A stretch of DNA of 64,000 nucleotides from Hymenoscyphus infarciens (GCA_001414345.1 LLCB01000225.1:1-64000), one strand, 5' to 3'. Positions 34,001 through 47,332 are shown, counted from the stretch's first letter. Notes: a model not told the origin generated them from the letters alone. Made by a program: numbers and translations.

Positions 34001-37000
34001 CCTACCTATTTCTAAGCTCTTAATTATAAGGTAATTACTAGTACAGTTATAATAATATCTACTTTTATAATAACTTTTTATATAACCTTATTAAGAGTGT
34101 TTAAATAAGCTAAAAGCCTTAAGTCTAGGTTATTAGAGTTATAGAGAACTTCTTAAGTATATGTTTTAAAAGCTTAGAATTCTATAACCTTTTTAACTAA
34201 TCTATTAATTAGATTAAAGATAGACTTCTAAAGACTAAACTTCTATATATATACTAGATATCTCTAATCTCCTACCTTTTTATTTATCTTAATCTTCTAA
34301 ATAGCTTTATAAATAAGATATTTAATAAAACTATATAATAGAGCTAATATATCTTTAATATAAAACTTAAAGTTCTCTTATATATAGTAATTAAGAAGCT
34401 TATTCTTTTCTACTAATAAACTACTAAGGTAAATAACTATCTTCTTAATACTAAGTAATAAGAAGATCTTATCTATCTTTTTAATAAAAAGATCTACTCT
34501 CTTATTTATAAGATATATAAGAAGGACTTAGTTCTTTATACTATTAAGATTATAGTAATCTAATATAAAAAGAGTTTTTATTTAATCTATCTTATAAGAT
34601 ACTATATAGCCTTAGATACTAATAAATAGTATATATAGCTTTTATAACTTCTTGTACTTAATCTAATAGTTAGAATTAAACTTTATAATTACCTTCTAAA
34701 TAAATTTATTTAAGAAAGGCTTACTATAGTACTTAGTAAAAAAGTCAATAGTTTCTTAAGAAATTAGAGAGTTAAAGTTTATAAATAGCTTTATATAGTA
34801 TATAAGAGTATAAGATAGCTTATTCTCCTTTACTAATACTCTTCTATTATTAAGACTTTAAATAATATTATTTTAGAATTATATTAAAATCTTTAAAGTA
34901 ATCTTAATCTTATATATAGGTTTTATCCTATTAAAGGTGTTTATAAAATAGGTAGGAAGTATATTAGTAATATTTAATATTAGAATATTAAGATAAGTAG
35001 TAACTTATTTACTATTAGAGCCTTATTATAGTAGATTCTTTCTAGTATATAAGGTAATTAAGATTATACTTAAAAGAGATAGTATATTAGTAATAATTCT
35101 TATAATAGTAGCTTATTACTCTTTTATCTACTATTCTAGTAAGTTCTTTATCTTAGCTTTTTTCTTTTTATTACTTTTAATAATTATCTTACTACTATTT
35201 ATACTAAGGATCTATTCTCTAGTATTATTATTAGACTTATCTTTGTTATCTAAGACATCTTTACTAAAATAATACTTATTCTTAGTATTAGGTCTCTTAT
35301 ATTTAATATATAGTATAGTTTTAAGATTAAGGAATTAGACTTTAATATAATCGCCTTTTTTAGAATTCTTATAGATATAGTACTATATATTAATAGTAGC
35401 GATCTAGGCCTTATCTCTATTATAATTATATTATAATAGCTTTCTACCTAAGCTAAGAATATAGAAAATAGCTATAGTGAATTTATTTAATTACTAATTT
35501 ATAGCTTCTTTAGCTATAATCTTAAACTTATTATAAATAATATAAGCTAGAAGTATATATATATACTTATAGTTATAAAATATAGAGATATAATATAGGT
35601 GTTTATTTATAACTTTTAAGAGTATCTATTCTAGAATCTAGAATAGATTACCTATATCTAATTAGCTAGAAATAGGCGTGTTTTTAATCTAGAAGTTATT
35701 AGAGTTCTTTTTTTTATTAGCTTTGATTTTAGTACTAATAAGAGAAAGGTTACTATAGTAATTATTAATAATAAATATGAATTTAAGAATACTTTTTTCT
35801 ATCTAAGTAGCTTTAACTTTATTAATAAATTATTATATTATTTAACTATAGTTTAGATTAATTATAGAAGAGATATTAGTACTAGTAATATTAATTATAT
35901 CTATCTTAATATTAATTATAATAATCTTTATATCTTCTAGCTTTCTAAAGTCTAGTTTTAAGAAGGTGGTTAGTAGACTATATTTATTAAGATTCTAATA
36001 TATAAAGTCTTTAATAATATAAGCTTCTTAATTAAGATAAGTCTTAAAGTAAGTATAGTTAGAGGTGTTAAATCTCTTTTTATAAAAGACGTTTTTATTA
36101 TCTTATATTTACTTACTATTAAGAGTAAGCTCTATATTAAAGTAGATATAAGGTTCTAAGTACTAGAAGTAAAGTCGCTTTAAAGAGGCTAAGATACTAT
36201 TATTACTAGATAACTCGACTTAGTTAAGAAGATAGTATAGCTTATTATTTATAGTAAATATAGTTTTAAATTTAGTTTTTATTATAAACTTAGAAATCTT
36301 CTATTATTTTTTAAGTAGGATATATTCTAGTTAGATAAATCTTAACTTCTTACTCTTTTATTTATTATATATAGTAACTATTATGTTCTTAGGTTTAGAA
36401 TCTCTACTAGTAGCTTTAGCGTTCTAACTACTAGTAATAGTAGTAGGTTTATTATTAGTAGAGTCTTAACTGCTTATAGTAGTAGTAGAGTCCTTTATAT
36501 TATTACTAGTAGAGTTCTAATCGCTAATAATAGTAGTAGGTTCCTTTATATTATCGCTAGTAGAGTCTTAACTACTAGTAGTAGTTGTAGGTTCTTTTAT
36601 ATTATTATTAATAGAGTCTTAATTACTAGTAGTAGTAGTAGACTTCTTTATATTATTATTAGTAGATTCTTAACCTCTAATAGTAATAAAGAGTACCTCT
36701 AATATATAGCTAGCTTTAATAATAGCTCTTTTATTAGACTAGATCGTAGTAGTGGACTTATTAGTAGCTAGAGTAAATTTATATTTACTATTATTAAGAT
36801 TATAAACTAGTAGAGAGATAATAGTACCTAACTTATTATGCTTAGTTATTATATTAACCGTGTTACTAATAGTGTTATAAGTATTAGCTTTATTATTAAT
36901 TAAGGTACTAGTTATAGTATTTATTATAATTCGTTATTCTAAGAATAGTAATATATTACTAAGAGTAGGAACGTTATTATTATCTATTATAGAGGTTTCG

Positions 37001-37270
37001 ACTTTACTTTTAGAGTTATTATTAAAACTAAGTATACTAGAGAGTATATTCTTAAGAAGTTAGTAGTTAACTATTATAGTAAAGTAAGCTATAAAGTCGA
37101 TCTTATAGTAGACCTAGTTTAGGTTATCTATAAAGATTTACTTAGTAAAGCGATTATCTACTATATTAATAATAGAAAGTTAATCTAAGAGGTTTATAAT
37201 TAAGATAATTAAGATTCCTAGATTAATAGATTAAAAGGAATATAATATAAAAGAGTTATATATATTTATA
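31100..37270 (-). pseudogene. Extra coding region downstream of pol in the 14.2-kb element, unknown family
   Basis: Sampled minus-strand stretches (about 37.1-36.0, 35.85-35.1 and 32.1-31.8 kb) read as continuous protein if TAA/TAG are taken as mutated Gln codons. The sequence is rich in Asn, Ile, Lys and Ser, as expected after RIP. Near 36.7-36.4 kb it has 17-residue tandem repeats of the type QDSTSDNIKEPTTTTSS. Near 32.1 kb there is a short repeat of the type QDIEIKTQ. I recognise no domain. It lies after the pol region in the direction of transcription, where envelope-like or accessory frames sit in some elements, but nothing seen here (signal peptide, membrane helix) identifies it as an envelope. 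A separately inserted and fused element is an alternative. Frame continuity across the whole span was not checked. Confidence 0.5.
36412..36690 (-). repeat. 51-bp tandem repeat, about 5 units, in frame
   Basis: Units of 51 bp (17 codons) containing GTAGGTTCCTTTATATTAT and a TAGTAG-rich part repeat about five times with 10-20 percent divergence. On the minus strand they encode Ser/Thr-rich units with a conserved NIKEPTTT core. Because the length is a multiple of three, the repeat expanded while the frame was still translated. Confidence 0.7.
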
Positions 37271-37279
37271 TTATTAAGT

Positions 37280-37641
37280 TAAATTCGTTATAATATAGAG
37301 TTAATAAGAGAATAAATTCCTTAATAGAGTATAATAATATTAAGACTAAAAATTAGATATTAACTAATTAGTATTATATAAATTTAACGTTACTACTAGA
37401 TAGTAAAGGTAAATTTCTAATAAATAATTAAAATTAATATAATATATAAAATTTAAGTAATTATAACTTATAAGAATAAATAAATAAATAGAGAAGTACT
37501 CGCTTCTTTAGAGAAGGCTTATAAGCCTTTTACTAGGAACATTTATAAGCACTATAGATATAGATATCTATAGATCTTACTAGTTTACTCTTCTTAGAGA
37601 GTATAACTAGTACTAAAACATAGTTTAATATCTTTTTAAAT
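37280..37641. other. Junction between pol and the extra coding region
   Basis: RIP-degraded; I found no coherent frame on either strand between about 37280 and 37640. Probably the non-coding spacer separating the two coding regions of the 14.2-kb element. Confidence 0.35.
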
Positions 37642-37750
37642 ATTACTCTATTATAAGAAGGCTTTACTCTATTATAAGAAGGCTTTTACTCTAATATAAG
37701 AAGGCTTTACTCTATTATAAAAAGGCTTTACTCTATTATAAGAAGGCTTT
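37642..37750. repeat. 21-22-bp minisatellite, 5 units
   Basis: Five consecutive copies of TACTCTATTATAAGAAGGCTT with single-base variants and one extra T. It lies inside the 14.2-kb element between pol and the extra coding region. Confidence 0.85.
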
Positions 37751-37779
37751 AAACTTAGAACGTATATCCTTCTTTCCTT

Positions 37780-40700
37780 TCTTTTTATAAGCTAATATAA
37801 CCGATTTAGCTTAATCCTATATTATTAATACTAGCTCTTAAGTAGTTTCCTTATAACCTAGCTACTTAATCTTATAGTATAATTAGTATTACTCTTTTAA
37901 AGGTTTATATATTTCTTATTTTAAGATATTCTTAATAATAAATCTTTTCTTCTTATTAATAGTAATTAGTTCTAGCTTAGGTTAAGAATAAGTATATAGA
38001 TTATTATTCACTAGTTCTAGGTATTTAATAGATATAATAGAGTAAATCTTAAGCTAATTTAGTAGCTTGATTTTAAAAATAAAGTTATCTACTAGCTATA
38101 TAATCTTAAAAGGTTCTAATCTTTAAAAGAATAGCTTTATATAATTTTAAAAATAGTAACTCTTATCTTATTTTTTTACTATTTATAAGTATACTATACT
38201 ATTAAATTTTAGAGGAGTATATTTATTATTATAATATATCTTTATATAAGCTTAGGCTATCTTAACTAACTATTTTACTTAATTCTATAAAGATTTATAA
38301 TAAGTTAAGAAGTCTAGAATATCCTCTCTAGTATTAGTACTAAGCTCTATCTTTACGTCTTAGCTATATAATAAGGAAAAGAGCGTTACTTTAATAAAAG
38401 TATTAATAAAAGAGTTAAGTAATAGCTAGATAAAAGATATAAGGTCTTCCTAGGTTAACTAGTTATATACTCTACTAATAGTATATTATAAGATATAGAC
38501 TATAGTTTAATTAGTATACTCTACCTAACTATTATCTACTAAATAATATATAGTAGTAAAGCTTAGATTAACTTTTATAAGCTTAAAAAGCTTATACTAG
38601 AACATTAATTAAAACTTAAAGTTATAATTAAATATTATACTATTAAGTAGACCTTAATCTATATAAATATATTTAAAGTATTAAATAGCTTAATTCTTAA
38701 TAGTATTAATATCTTTATCTACTAAAAGCTTTACTACTTTTAAACACTTATAAGTAATAGTAAGTATCTTATTATTACCTTAGATAAAGATTAGAAGACT
38801 ATTTATAAAATCTAATAATAGTACTTTTAAAAGTACTATAAGATATTTAATTAGCTAAAGAGACCTCTAAGATAGAGTATTAAAAGGCTTTACTTATTAA
38901 TATACTAAGTAGTCTTTTACGTATTTTATAATCTCTTAATATAATCTAGGATAGAAGATATAACTTTTTATATATTAATAGATTTTTTTAATTCTAAAGT
39001 AGCTCTTATTATTATAGATAAGAGATAAGAACTTTCCTAGACATACTTTTAGTATATAAAGAAGCTTATTAAAGAATAGTAGCTTCCTAATAAGCTTAAA
39101 ATAAAAGCTTTTAAAAGTAGTTACTAGTATTTTAATATACTTACTATTTATATATTATTTTAATATCTAAGTAAATATAAGCTTTAAAGATTAGTCTAAG
39201 AATAGCTATTTTATAACTTCTAATAATAACTCTTTAGATATAGATAAAGTAGTGACTTTAGATAGAAAGGCTTATATAAAATATATATTAGATTTGATTA
39301 TAGCCTTCTTTTAAAATAATAGTTTTAGCTTATTATAAGATAATCTTAATAGAGCGTCTATATTAATATAGGTCTTATTTATATAGTAAATAATATCTAT
39401 ATACTATTTATAATAAGATAAAAACAATTACTAGTTTTATAGTTGAATTAACCTTTTACTTTTAATAGAGCTGTTATCTTTAAATATATTAGTAATAGCT
39501 TAGTAGTTAGTAACTACTATAAACTCGTTACTATCTAGATATTATAATAACTTTTCTAAAGCTTAAATAAGTATACTAGTCTCTAACTTTGTTAACTAGT
39601 ATCTTTCCTCTATTAGTAATAATAATTTAAAAAGGTATAAGATAGAATACTTAACCTCTTTATTATCTGTCTAATATAATACTACTTTATAACCTATCTT
39701 CTTACTTCTATCTATATATAGTTTAAAAAGTTTTATAAAGTCTAGAAATACTAGTATAGATATAAAGTATAGCTTATCTTTAAGATTTTCTTATATAGAT
39801 TTACTATTATTAAGTAATTTAGCTAACTCTAGGTTTATTATAAAAGACTTTATTATACGTCTTAAATAAGTGTTATGCTTTTTACTAGAAATTAGAGAGC
39901 TTTTAAACTCTAAGGTTTTTAGCTTAATTAATAGTATTATAATAGCTGAATAATAAGTAATAAACTTATAGTAGTATTTAAATAGTCTAAGACTCTTTTC
40001 TAAGTTAGATAAGGTATAAAGAAACTTTATTACTCTTATTACTTCGACTTTATCCTTTATTATATATAAACTATATTATAATATTTAATAGTCTAGTACT
40101 TATAATTCTAATTAAGCGAAGTAGTATTTTAATAGTAAAAGAGTAACCTCTAACTTTATAAGATAGTAGAGTACTTACTTTAAATAAACTAGATATTCTT
40201 TTAAGGTTTTTAAAAAGATAATAGTATTATTAATAAATATATATATAAATTACTAGAGTATGTCTTTAAATATATCTTCTATATAATACTAGAAGAAAGC
40301 GAGTAATATAGCTAGCTTTATAATATTAATAGTTAGCTTTTCTTATCTCTTATAAGGTGTTATAAAGGTCTACTTTTATCTATTTTTAAGACGAGTAGAT
40401 TACTAGAAAAAGCTCTTTATTATATCGAGTATAGAAAACATAGTTACGCTATATATTACTTATAGTATATCGTTCTATCTAGGTAAGAGCTAAGCGTTTA
40501 TATATAGTTTAGTATTAATTCTTCTTAAATCTACTACTATATAAGGTTTTTTATTATACTATACTATAAATACTAGTATAGAGGCTAGTAAAGGTTTCTC
40601 TAGAGGTACCTTTTTAATAATACCTACCTTGATTAATAGGTTAATAATATTGTCTATTACTTTCTTATTTCTTTTTAATAGACTATAAAGAGCTTACTTT

Positions 40701-43700
40701 AGGTTTTTAATATCTACTTCTTCTTTAAAAGAGATAGGTATTTTAATTCTATTATTAAAGTAATCTAACTTATTATAGAATAGCTTAGCTTTACTTTAAA
40801 TAATATCTCTAATCTTAGTTTAATATTTCTTATTCTATTCTAGTTTAATAGTAGCTTAAGAAATATTAATTAGATTATTAATTAGTTATACTAGGTAAGG
40901 CTAACTATTAAGATACTTACCTTCGAGTTATTCTAGTACTAAGAGTAGCTTTTTAAATACGTTGATAAGGTTAAGATATATAGAATAATTAGCTAATAGC
41001 GGTTTATTTAATAGCTTAAGAAATCTTAATAACTATTCTTTTATAATTCTTATAGAAGTGTTACTAAGGTTTATAAATATAAGAGGTTTTTAATCTTTAT
41101 TAGTAATTATATATATAAGACTACTAAATTAGTTTAGTACTAGGCTACTTTTCTAGTATAGTTTAACTATATACTCTTATACTAATACTAGTAACTTCTT
41201 ACTATAATAAACGCTAATATTCTAGCTCTATATAGTATTATTAATAGTGTTTTCTATTATATAGATTATTATATATTTAAGCTTCTTTTCTTCTTAATCT
41301 AATAGATAGGAGATATAGAATTTATACTCGTAGTAATCTAGATAATTAATACTATACTCTTTTATCTAATAGAAGTTTAGATAATTTAGTTTTAGAAATA
41401 AAGTATTTATAAGTATATTATAGCCTAGCTTGTTAATAATATAGAATTCTACTTTAAAGGAGAACTCTTACTTAGAGGTATCTTAGATAGTAAAGAGGAT
41501 CTTTATAAAATTTCAAAGTTTTTAAGCGCCTTTCTTAATACTTAAGAGATTAACTATATTTAGTCTCTCTTCTATTTTAATATATAGAAAGAAGCGATCT
41601 ACTATATACTTAGCTATAAGATTTATACTTAAACTAGTGTCTATATAGAATTTAATATCCTAGTCTAATAACGTAGTAAGAATATACTTTATACTTATAT
41701 AGTAGTAATATTAAGTACTATTTATAAAATACTTACTATTACTCTTCTATTTTATATTAAGAACTAAGATCTTTTTAGCTCTTTTATATAGCTAATTAGT
41801 ATATAATAGCTTACTAAGGAACTCTATACTATCTAATAAGGTATCTATTCTAATTATATTTTTAATTAGTATATCTAAGAGTAATAGAGTTACTAAGCCC
41901 TTTACTAATAGATTTGTAGAAGATAGAGAAAGTAGAGTAGTAGAAGAGAGTATATATATTATATTCGTCTTCTATAGTATAGGAGAATTAGGTAGAGCGA
42001 CGATAATTATTAGTAAAATACTAGGCGTAAATAAGATAGGTGATATTTTAGCTAGATAGCTTATTTTAGACGGTTTATCGTTTTTAACTTTTTTTAGGTT
42101 TTCTACTAGTAATAGGTCTAGATTAAGTAATAGTAAAGATATATAATTTTCCTATTATACTATAATATTAATATTAGATAATAGAGTTATAATAGGAATT
42201 CTTATAGGCGGCTTACTACTCTAGAGTAACTGCTATATTCGTTTTTTGAATCTGAATTATTTAAACTAATATATAGATTAGTCTTAAATCTATTTAAAGC
42301 GCTAACGATTATCTAGTATATATATACGTCTATAGCTACTAGGTCTAAAGATTTAGCTTCTTTGAAGTATACTAGGACTACGGCGGTGCTTATAAGTTAC
42401 TATAACTACTTTTAACTATTCTTTGAAGAGAGTTGAAGTAGCTGTTATTACTACTATTGTCTCTATATAAATTAAGTAGCTGCTCTTAGTATAAATCTTA
42501 GTTATATAGGCTATATAGGCTATATTAGTAGAGGTATTTAGTAGTTTTAAGTATATAGTAGATTAAAAGGCTATCTACTAAATTACTAAGACTAGGCTAC
42601 TAGTAGGCTAAATCCGGGTTATTTAAATTATTATAGAATAAAGGGATTAAAGAGTTGCTTATCTCTACTATTTTAATAATTACTTTAAGAGTTTTAACTA
42701 TATTTGTTATTATATCTTTTAAAGTTGTTATTATTATATCTCTTAAAGTTATTATTAACTTTTCTATTATCTTACTTCTCTTTTATATAATTCTTCTAGT
42801 TGCTCTTACTTAATTAACTTTTACTATATGATTTAGACTTCTTAAACTTTTTCTTTAGTAATTTATTCTCTTTACTAAGTATTTTGAATTTCTTGTTTTA
42901 GATAGTCTAAGATGCTTATATTATAGACTTTATAGTATATACCTTCTTTTTAAGAAATTCTAGTATATTACTAAATAGCTTTAGTATAATTATAGAGCCT
43001 AGTATAGAGTCGAGTCTAGTATAAATTCTACGTACTAAGTAGTCTTTATTTATAGACCTAGCTTCGACGTAGAGTAATTACTTCTTTACTATATATACTT
43101 AAAGAGAGTATTAGTCTTTAAATTTAAACTAAAATTCTTCCTTATTAGCTTAGACGAGTAGTATTAATACGTCTTTTTAAAACTATTTACTTATCTAGCT
43201 TCTAAGCTTATTATAGTTTATAAGTATTTAGGTCTTAGTATTTAGTATAAGTCTATTATACTAGACCTAGGCGTTATCTATTAGAGCCTAAGATATAAGG
43301 CTTAATATTATCTTTTTACTATAGATCTATATAAATCTCTTAACCTAGCTAAACTATAAAGTAACCGGTGTCTTACTATTATATTTAATATCTCTTATCT
43401 TAAGATATAGTTAATATTATTATTAGTTATTAGAGTTTTATTACTTATATCTATGAAGGGATTTATAAGAGGATTAATAAGGAGATTAATAAGAGGTTCT
43501 AGATAGAGATTTACTAGGACGAGGGTTTACTTATTCTAGTCTAGGTTAGAAATAGATAAGAAGTATTATAAATTTATCTATTATAGCTAAGCTATCTAGC
43601 GATTTAAATAGTTATACTATACTAGTCTTAAAGTTGTTTAAGAGGTTATCTCTTAGTAGGTTAAATACTAACTCTATGTTCTCTAGGTTCTTATCTATAA

Positions 43701-44600
43701 TAAGCGGTTAGAGGTTTGTATACTTAGTAATATCCTTAGCTATCTTATTTACTATAAAATCGATAATTATAGCGTCTCTCTACTAAAGCTGCCTAGTATA
43801 TAGTATCTTAGGTTCTACTATTATAATAGGTCTACTACTTAAGAGTAGGGTTAAGAGCTTATTAATCTTATTAAAGAAGTCTAAATCGACGGATTCTTAA
43901 TCTAATAAGAGAGGCTTTAATTAGTATAAAGTAAAAGCTATCTAAGGTATAGGATTAAACGTAGTAGTAATATCTACTAGCTTAGAGGTCTTAAAGTAAG
44001 CGTTAGAGCTAGAGATTAGGCTAGAGTAACTTAGTATAGAGCTAGGAGAGGATAGTGTTATAGGTTCTTCTCTTATTATAGTAAAGTTTAAAATATTATT
44101 TTTATTAATAACTATTAAATCTTTGAAAATACTAAGAGCTCTACTATTAAGAGCTTCTTCTTCTTAAAGTTTAGTAATTATAATATCTAGATTATTATTA
44201 AGATTTAATTCTTCCTTATCTCTTCTAAGTACTAGTCTCTAACGTATAAGCGCTCTAATTTCATCGAGTTTACTAGAGCTTATAAAAGCGGAACTAAGGG
44301 CTCTTAGAATATAAGAGTCGACTAGTATAATAGATATGTTTTATAAATAGTATATATAAGAAGCTAATAAGGTCTATAAGGCTTACGGAGCTAGAGTACT
44401 TAGTAGAGCCTCGAGGAGCTTAGAAAAGAGGTTTTTAAGAGTAACGGATTATTCTAATAATGTCGAGAACAGAGCCGATTCTGCTAGAACTCTTAGAGTA
44501 GGCTCTTTTACGTATTTGCTATTCTTTCAGTATCTATCTTATTTATTATAGTAGCTATTATATTTGTTTTTTAGGTTTTACTAGTACTTCTCCTTTTTAA
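37780..44600 (-). pseudogene. Gag-pol region of the 14.2-kb element, RIP-inactivated
   Basis: Translation begins near 44.55 kb with a Gag-like helical protein (EPTLRVLAESALFSTLLEQ in one stretch). The reverse transcriptase lies at about 40.65-40.20 kb. Both catalytic aspartates of FVDD are Asn, and CAA/CAG codons have become stops throughout. I did not locate protease or integrase with confidence; the expected integrase position is roughly 39-38 kb. No functional product is possible. Confidence 0.7.
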
Positions 44601-44894
44601 GGCTTTCCTATATGAATTATAAGTAATATATGTATATAGAGTAGAATAGGTGTAAGAGAGGTGTTCTTTGTCTTTCTTACTAATCTACTAAAGATCTAGG
44701 AGACGGTTATACTTATTACTAGACAGCGTATATACTAATAGCTAGATTCTGATTAAGTATTTGAATTATAAGATTAGAAAGCAGATAAGAGAGGAAGAGA
44801 TAAGAGTTATAGGTTATAATATAGTTAGTGAAAGGCGAGGGCTTAATAATTTTAAAGAGATTATATATAGTTTAAATTTAGAGTATTACTACTA

Positions 44895-45078
44895 TATAGT
44901 ATAAGAGATAGATTATAGATTAGGAGCTTATAGTTAGGCCTGGTGAAATACGTGAAAGTAATCTCTTATGTAGTGTGGTAATAAACGTCTAAAGAGAGAA
45001 GGGGAGAGTACGGAGTACTTGTAACTATCTACACTTGTAGGTCCGCTACTAGTGTGGTTACGTGTCCTTTCTGTAACA
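44895..45078 (-). repeat. 5' LTR of the 14.2-kb element (184 bp)
   Basis: Same length as the left LTR. Its rightmost 130 bases are nearly unmutated while its left end, towards the element interior, carries RIP changes, so the edge of RIP falls inside this LTR. Followed by the target duplication GCGCT. Confidence 0.85.
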
Positions 45079-45083
45079 GCGCT

Positions 45084-47332
45084 AGGATGGGAGTCTATCT
45101 GCGTTTGTAGACCCCTCGCGGGTATTCAGCTTATGGTTTGTTACACAGAAATTGCCTGCTCTTGATAAAGTTCTAATAAAGTGAGTGGAATCTCGAAGGA
45201 AACAAAATCAAATTAGGGAGAAGGAATATCGAGTAACTCTACCTAGCCAACTAAACTTGATTTAAACTACAACTTGAATTCCACTCTAGAGTTAATTATT
45301 GTAAACCATTGGGTTGTAATTCCAATTCTATTACCACCTGCTTAAAAGAGAAAGATGACCGCTAACACTATTCAAATAACCTAAAAACCTAAATAACCCA
45401 TAAACCCTACATCCAAAGTGACCTTACATACCAACCAACAAAGCCGACAAGATACATAAAATCCAACTCAAGTAACACAACACAAATTTCTCCCTTTATA
45501 CATAACGAAATTCCAATTATATAACTAAAATCCACATTCGCATGCCTTTCGCGTGTTTTCTCCTCTCTCGTTTCTTGCATACCACGTACACGTCCTTGGT
45601 GTTTTCATCGCAAACTTATTATAACGATCTCGCCAACAAGATCTCAACAGATAAGAGACAAGCACCAACACCAACAGTAACATTCAAGTTGTCCGACCAG
45701 CCAGAATCAAATATCAAGTCAGAACATTTCAAATACATTAGGACAGCTTAAACGTACCAAAAAAAACCTAAGTCATACACACAACCCCTCACATAGCACC
45801 TTTAGCACGCACATACGTAGTCTAACACTCACTTACACATCAACGCTATACACCTCTCTCGTCATCCCCCCATAACTTACACCTCAAACTCACAAATCTG
45901 CCTTCTCCAAATCCAAAACAAGCCATCACAACCACGCGTAACACAAACTCCATCCCCACTTGTCACTTGGGGTAACCACCCACCCACCCCTCTTCAAAAT
46001 CCCACCATCACATCCAAAGTCTCCACATAAATAAATTAATAATCACCTCTCAAGTACCACAAACATCATCCTATCTCTTCCAACAGCTGCAAGTAAGACA
46101 ACCCACCCTCCCACCATCCCACCATCCGCTCCCGTCCCCCAAAGTCTTAAGTTACATAAGAAGCCTTATTCACGCTCTCACTTGCTCGCCGATATATCTC
46201 ACCTTAGGTAGTAGCTACTTAGTTCCTAATAAGAAAATCAAGATCTAAACAACAAATAAACGACCACCCAATAAAGCCCAGCCCTCGTAAGGATTTACTA
46301 CCTAGCATAATGAACAGCGTGGTAAACAAATGGCATGCTAGTACAAAGACCCCCCCCCCCCCTCCCTCTTCATCTAATCCAAACCATCGTGGTCATCCAA
46401 TTCCTCATCGTAAGCCCTGACATTAATAAAACGCCCACCCGCGCATAAAAACTCACTTCCACACTCACACACACACATACACACACACATCATCACAAAG
46501 TCACCAAATCAAGATTTCCCAAGCGATTCATTCACACTATTTCCATTTCATTTGCTTAGCTATTTAGCAGTCGTAATGTACACCCCTGACATACTACCCA
46601 TTTTTACGAACCCGTTCGTTCCATTCGCTTTATTCACCCCGATACGCCATTCAGCCAGTCAGCCAGCCAGTCAGCCAGCCAGCCAGTCCATCTCTCCCAT
46701 TCCTTACGCGCCATTGAAGAAAAACATTTGTTTAGTGAATTTTTGTACATTTGTACCACCATGGACCCGTGAGGATCTGATTTCCATCAATCTGCAGCCC
46801 GGGATTCCATTCTCATGCAAACTCGCCACCGCAGCCTGATTGACCTATTCGAGTGGAGGGTTGACGAAAACGTGATCGAGACTCCACGTGATCAGGAGAC
46901 ACGTGACAGCACCGGAAAATTCCTCCTCGACCAAATTTGACTTTACAACAAACCTGAAAAGAAAAAGGGTTTCTCAGAGTCAGGGTCTCCGAGTCCGTAG
47001 AAAGCTTGACCAAGAGGAGTAGTAAGAAGAAGAAAATTCGCCTGAGCCCCAAAGAGGAGGTAGATGAAAAAACCATCCATCATCAAATCATAAACCCACA
47101 TTTCCCTTCTTCGTGTGCAGAAAACACATGTCTTGTATATTACAACCATCCCAGTTTTCAAATAGAAGAAAATCAAGAACAAGAAACATTTCAAACGCCA
47201 CATACACCTTGAAAAAAAAGACACAAAAAACTCCCACCCCAAATTTCCATGCTAATCGCATGAAATCGCAAAATCAAACAAACATAAAACAAATACATTT
47301 CAAGCAATCAAGAAGCCACAATGGTATGATTC
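45084..47332. other. Intergenic region, A/C-rich and G-poor on the plus strand
   Basis: No supported gene. From about 45290 to 46500 the plus strand has very few G. Simple repeats: 13 consecutive C at 46350-46362, a CA-rich tract at 46461-46490, and a CAGC/CAGT tract at 46652-46688. The nearest gene is the GPCR gene, whose 3' end lies at 47333. Confidence 0.6.

Larger units (their letters stand above)
30902..45078 (-). mobile_element. 14.2-kb Ty3-like LTR retrotransposon, minus strand, RIP-degraded
   Basis: Two 184-bp LTRs (30902-31085 and 44895-45078) flanked by GCGCT at 30897-30901 and 45079-45083 define the whole element. Orientation is minus: next to the right LTR is a RIP-mutated primer-binding-site-like TAGTAGTAATACTC, and next to the left LTR, in reverse complement, is a polypurine-like TTTTTTAAGAGAAG. 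Minus-strand translation gives a Gag-like region near 44.5-44.0 kb and a gypsy reverse transcriptase near 40.65-40.2 kb, with the segments VVDLRRINTKLY and YIEDIFKDILQ. The catalytic FVDD has become FINN at 40226-40237. Downstream of pol about 6 kb of apparent further coding sequence follows. Typical gypsy elements are 5-7 kb, so this one is unusually large; no nested element with target duplications was seen to account for it. Confidence 0.85.

Noticed and set aside
36412..36690. Regular repeats considered as a CRISPR array.
   Set aside because: Units are contiguous, diverged and in coding frame, with no unique spacers, and the organism is a fungus.
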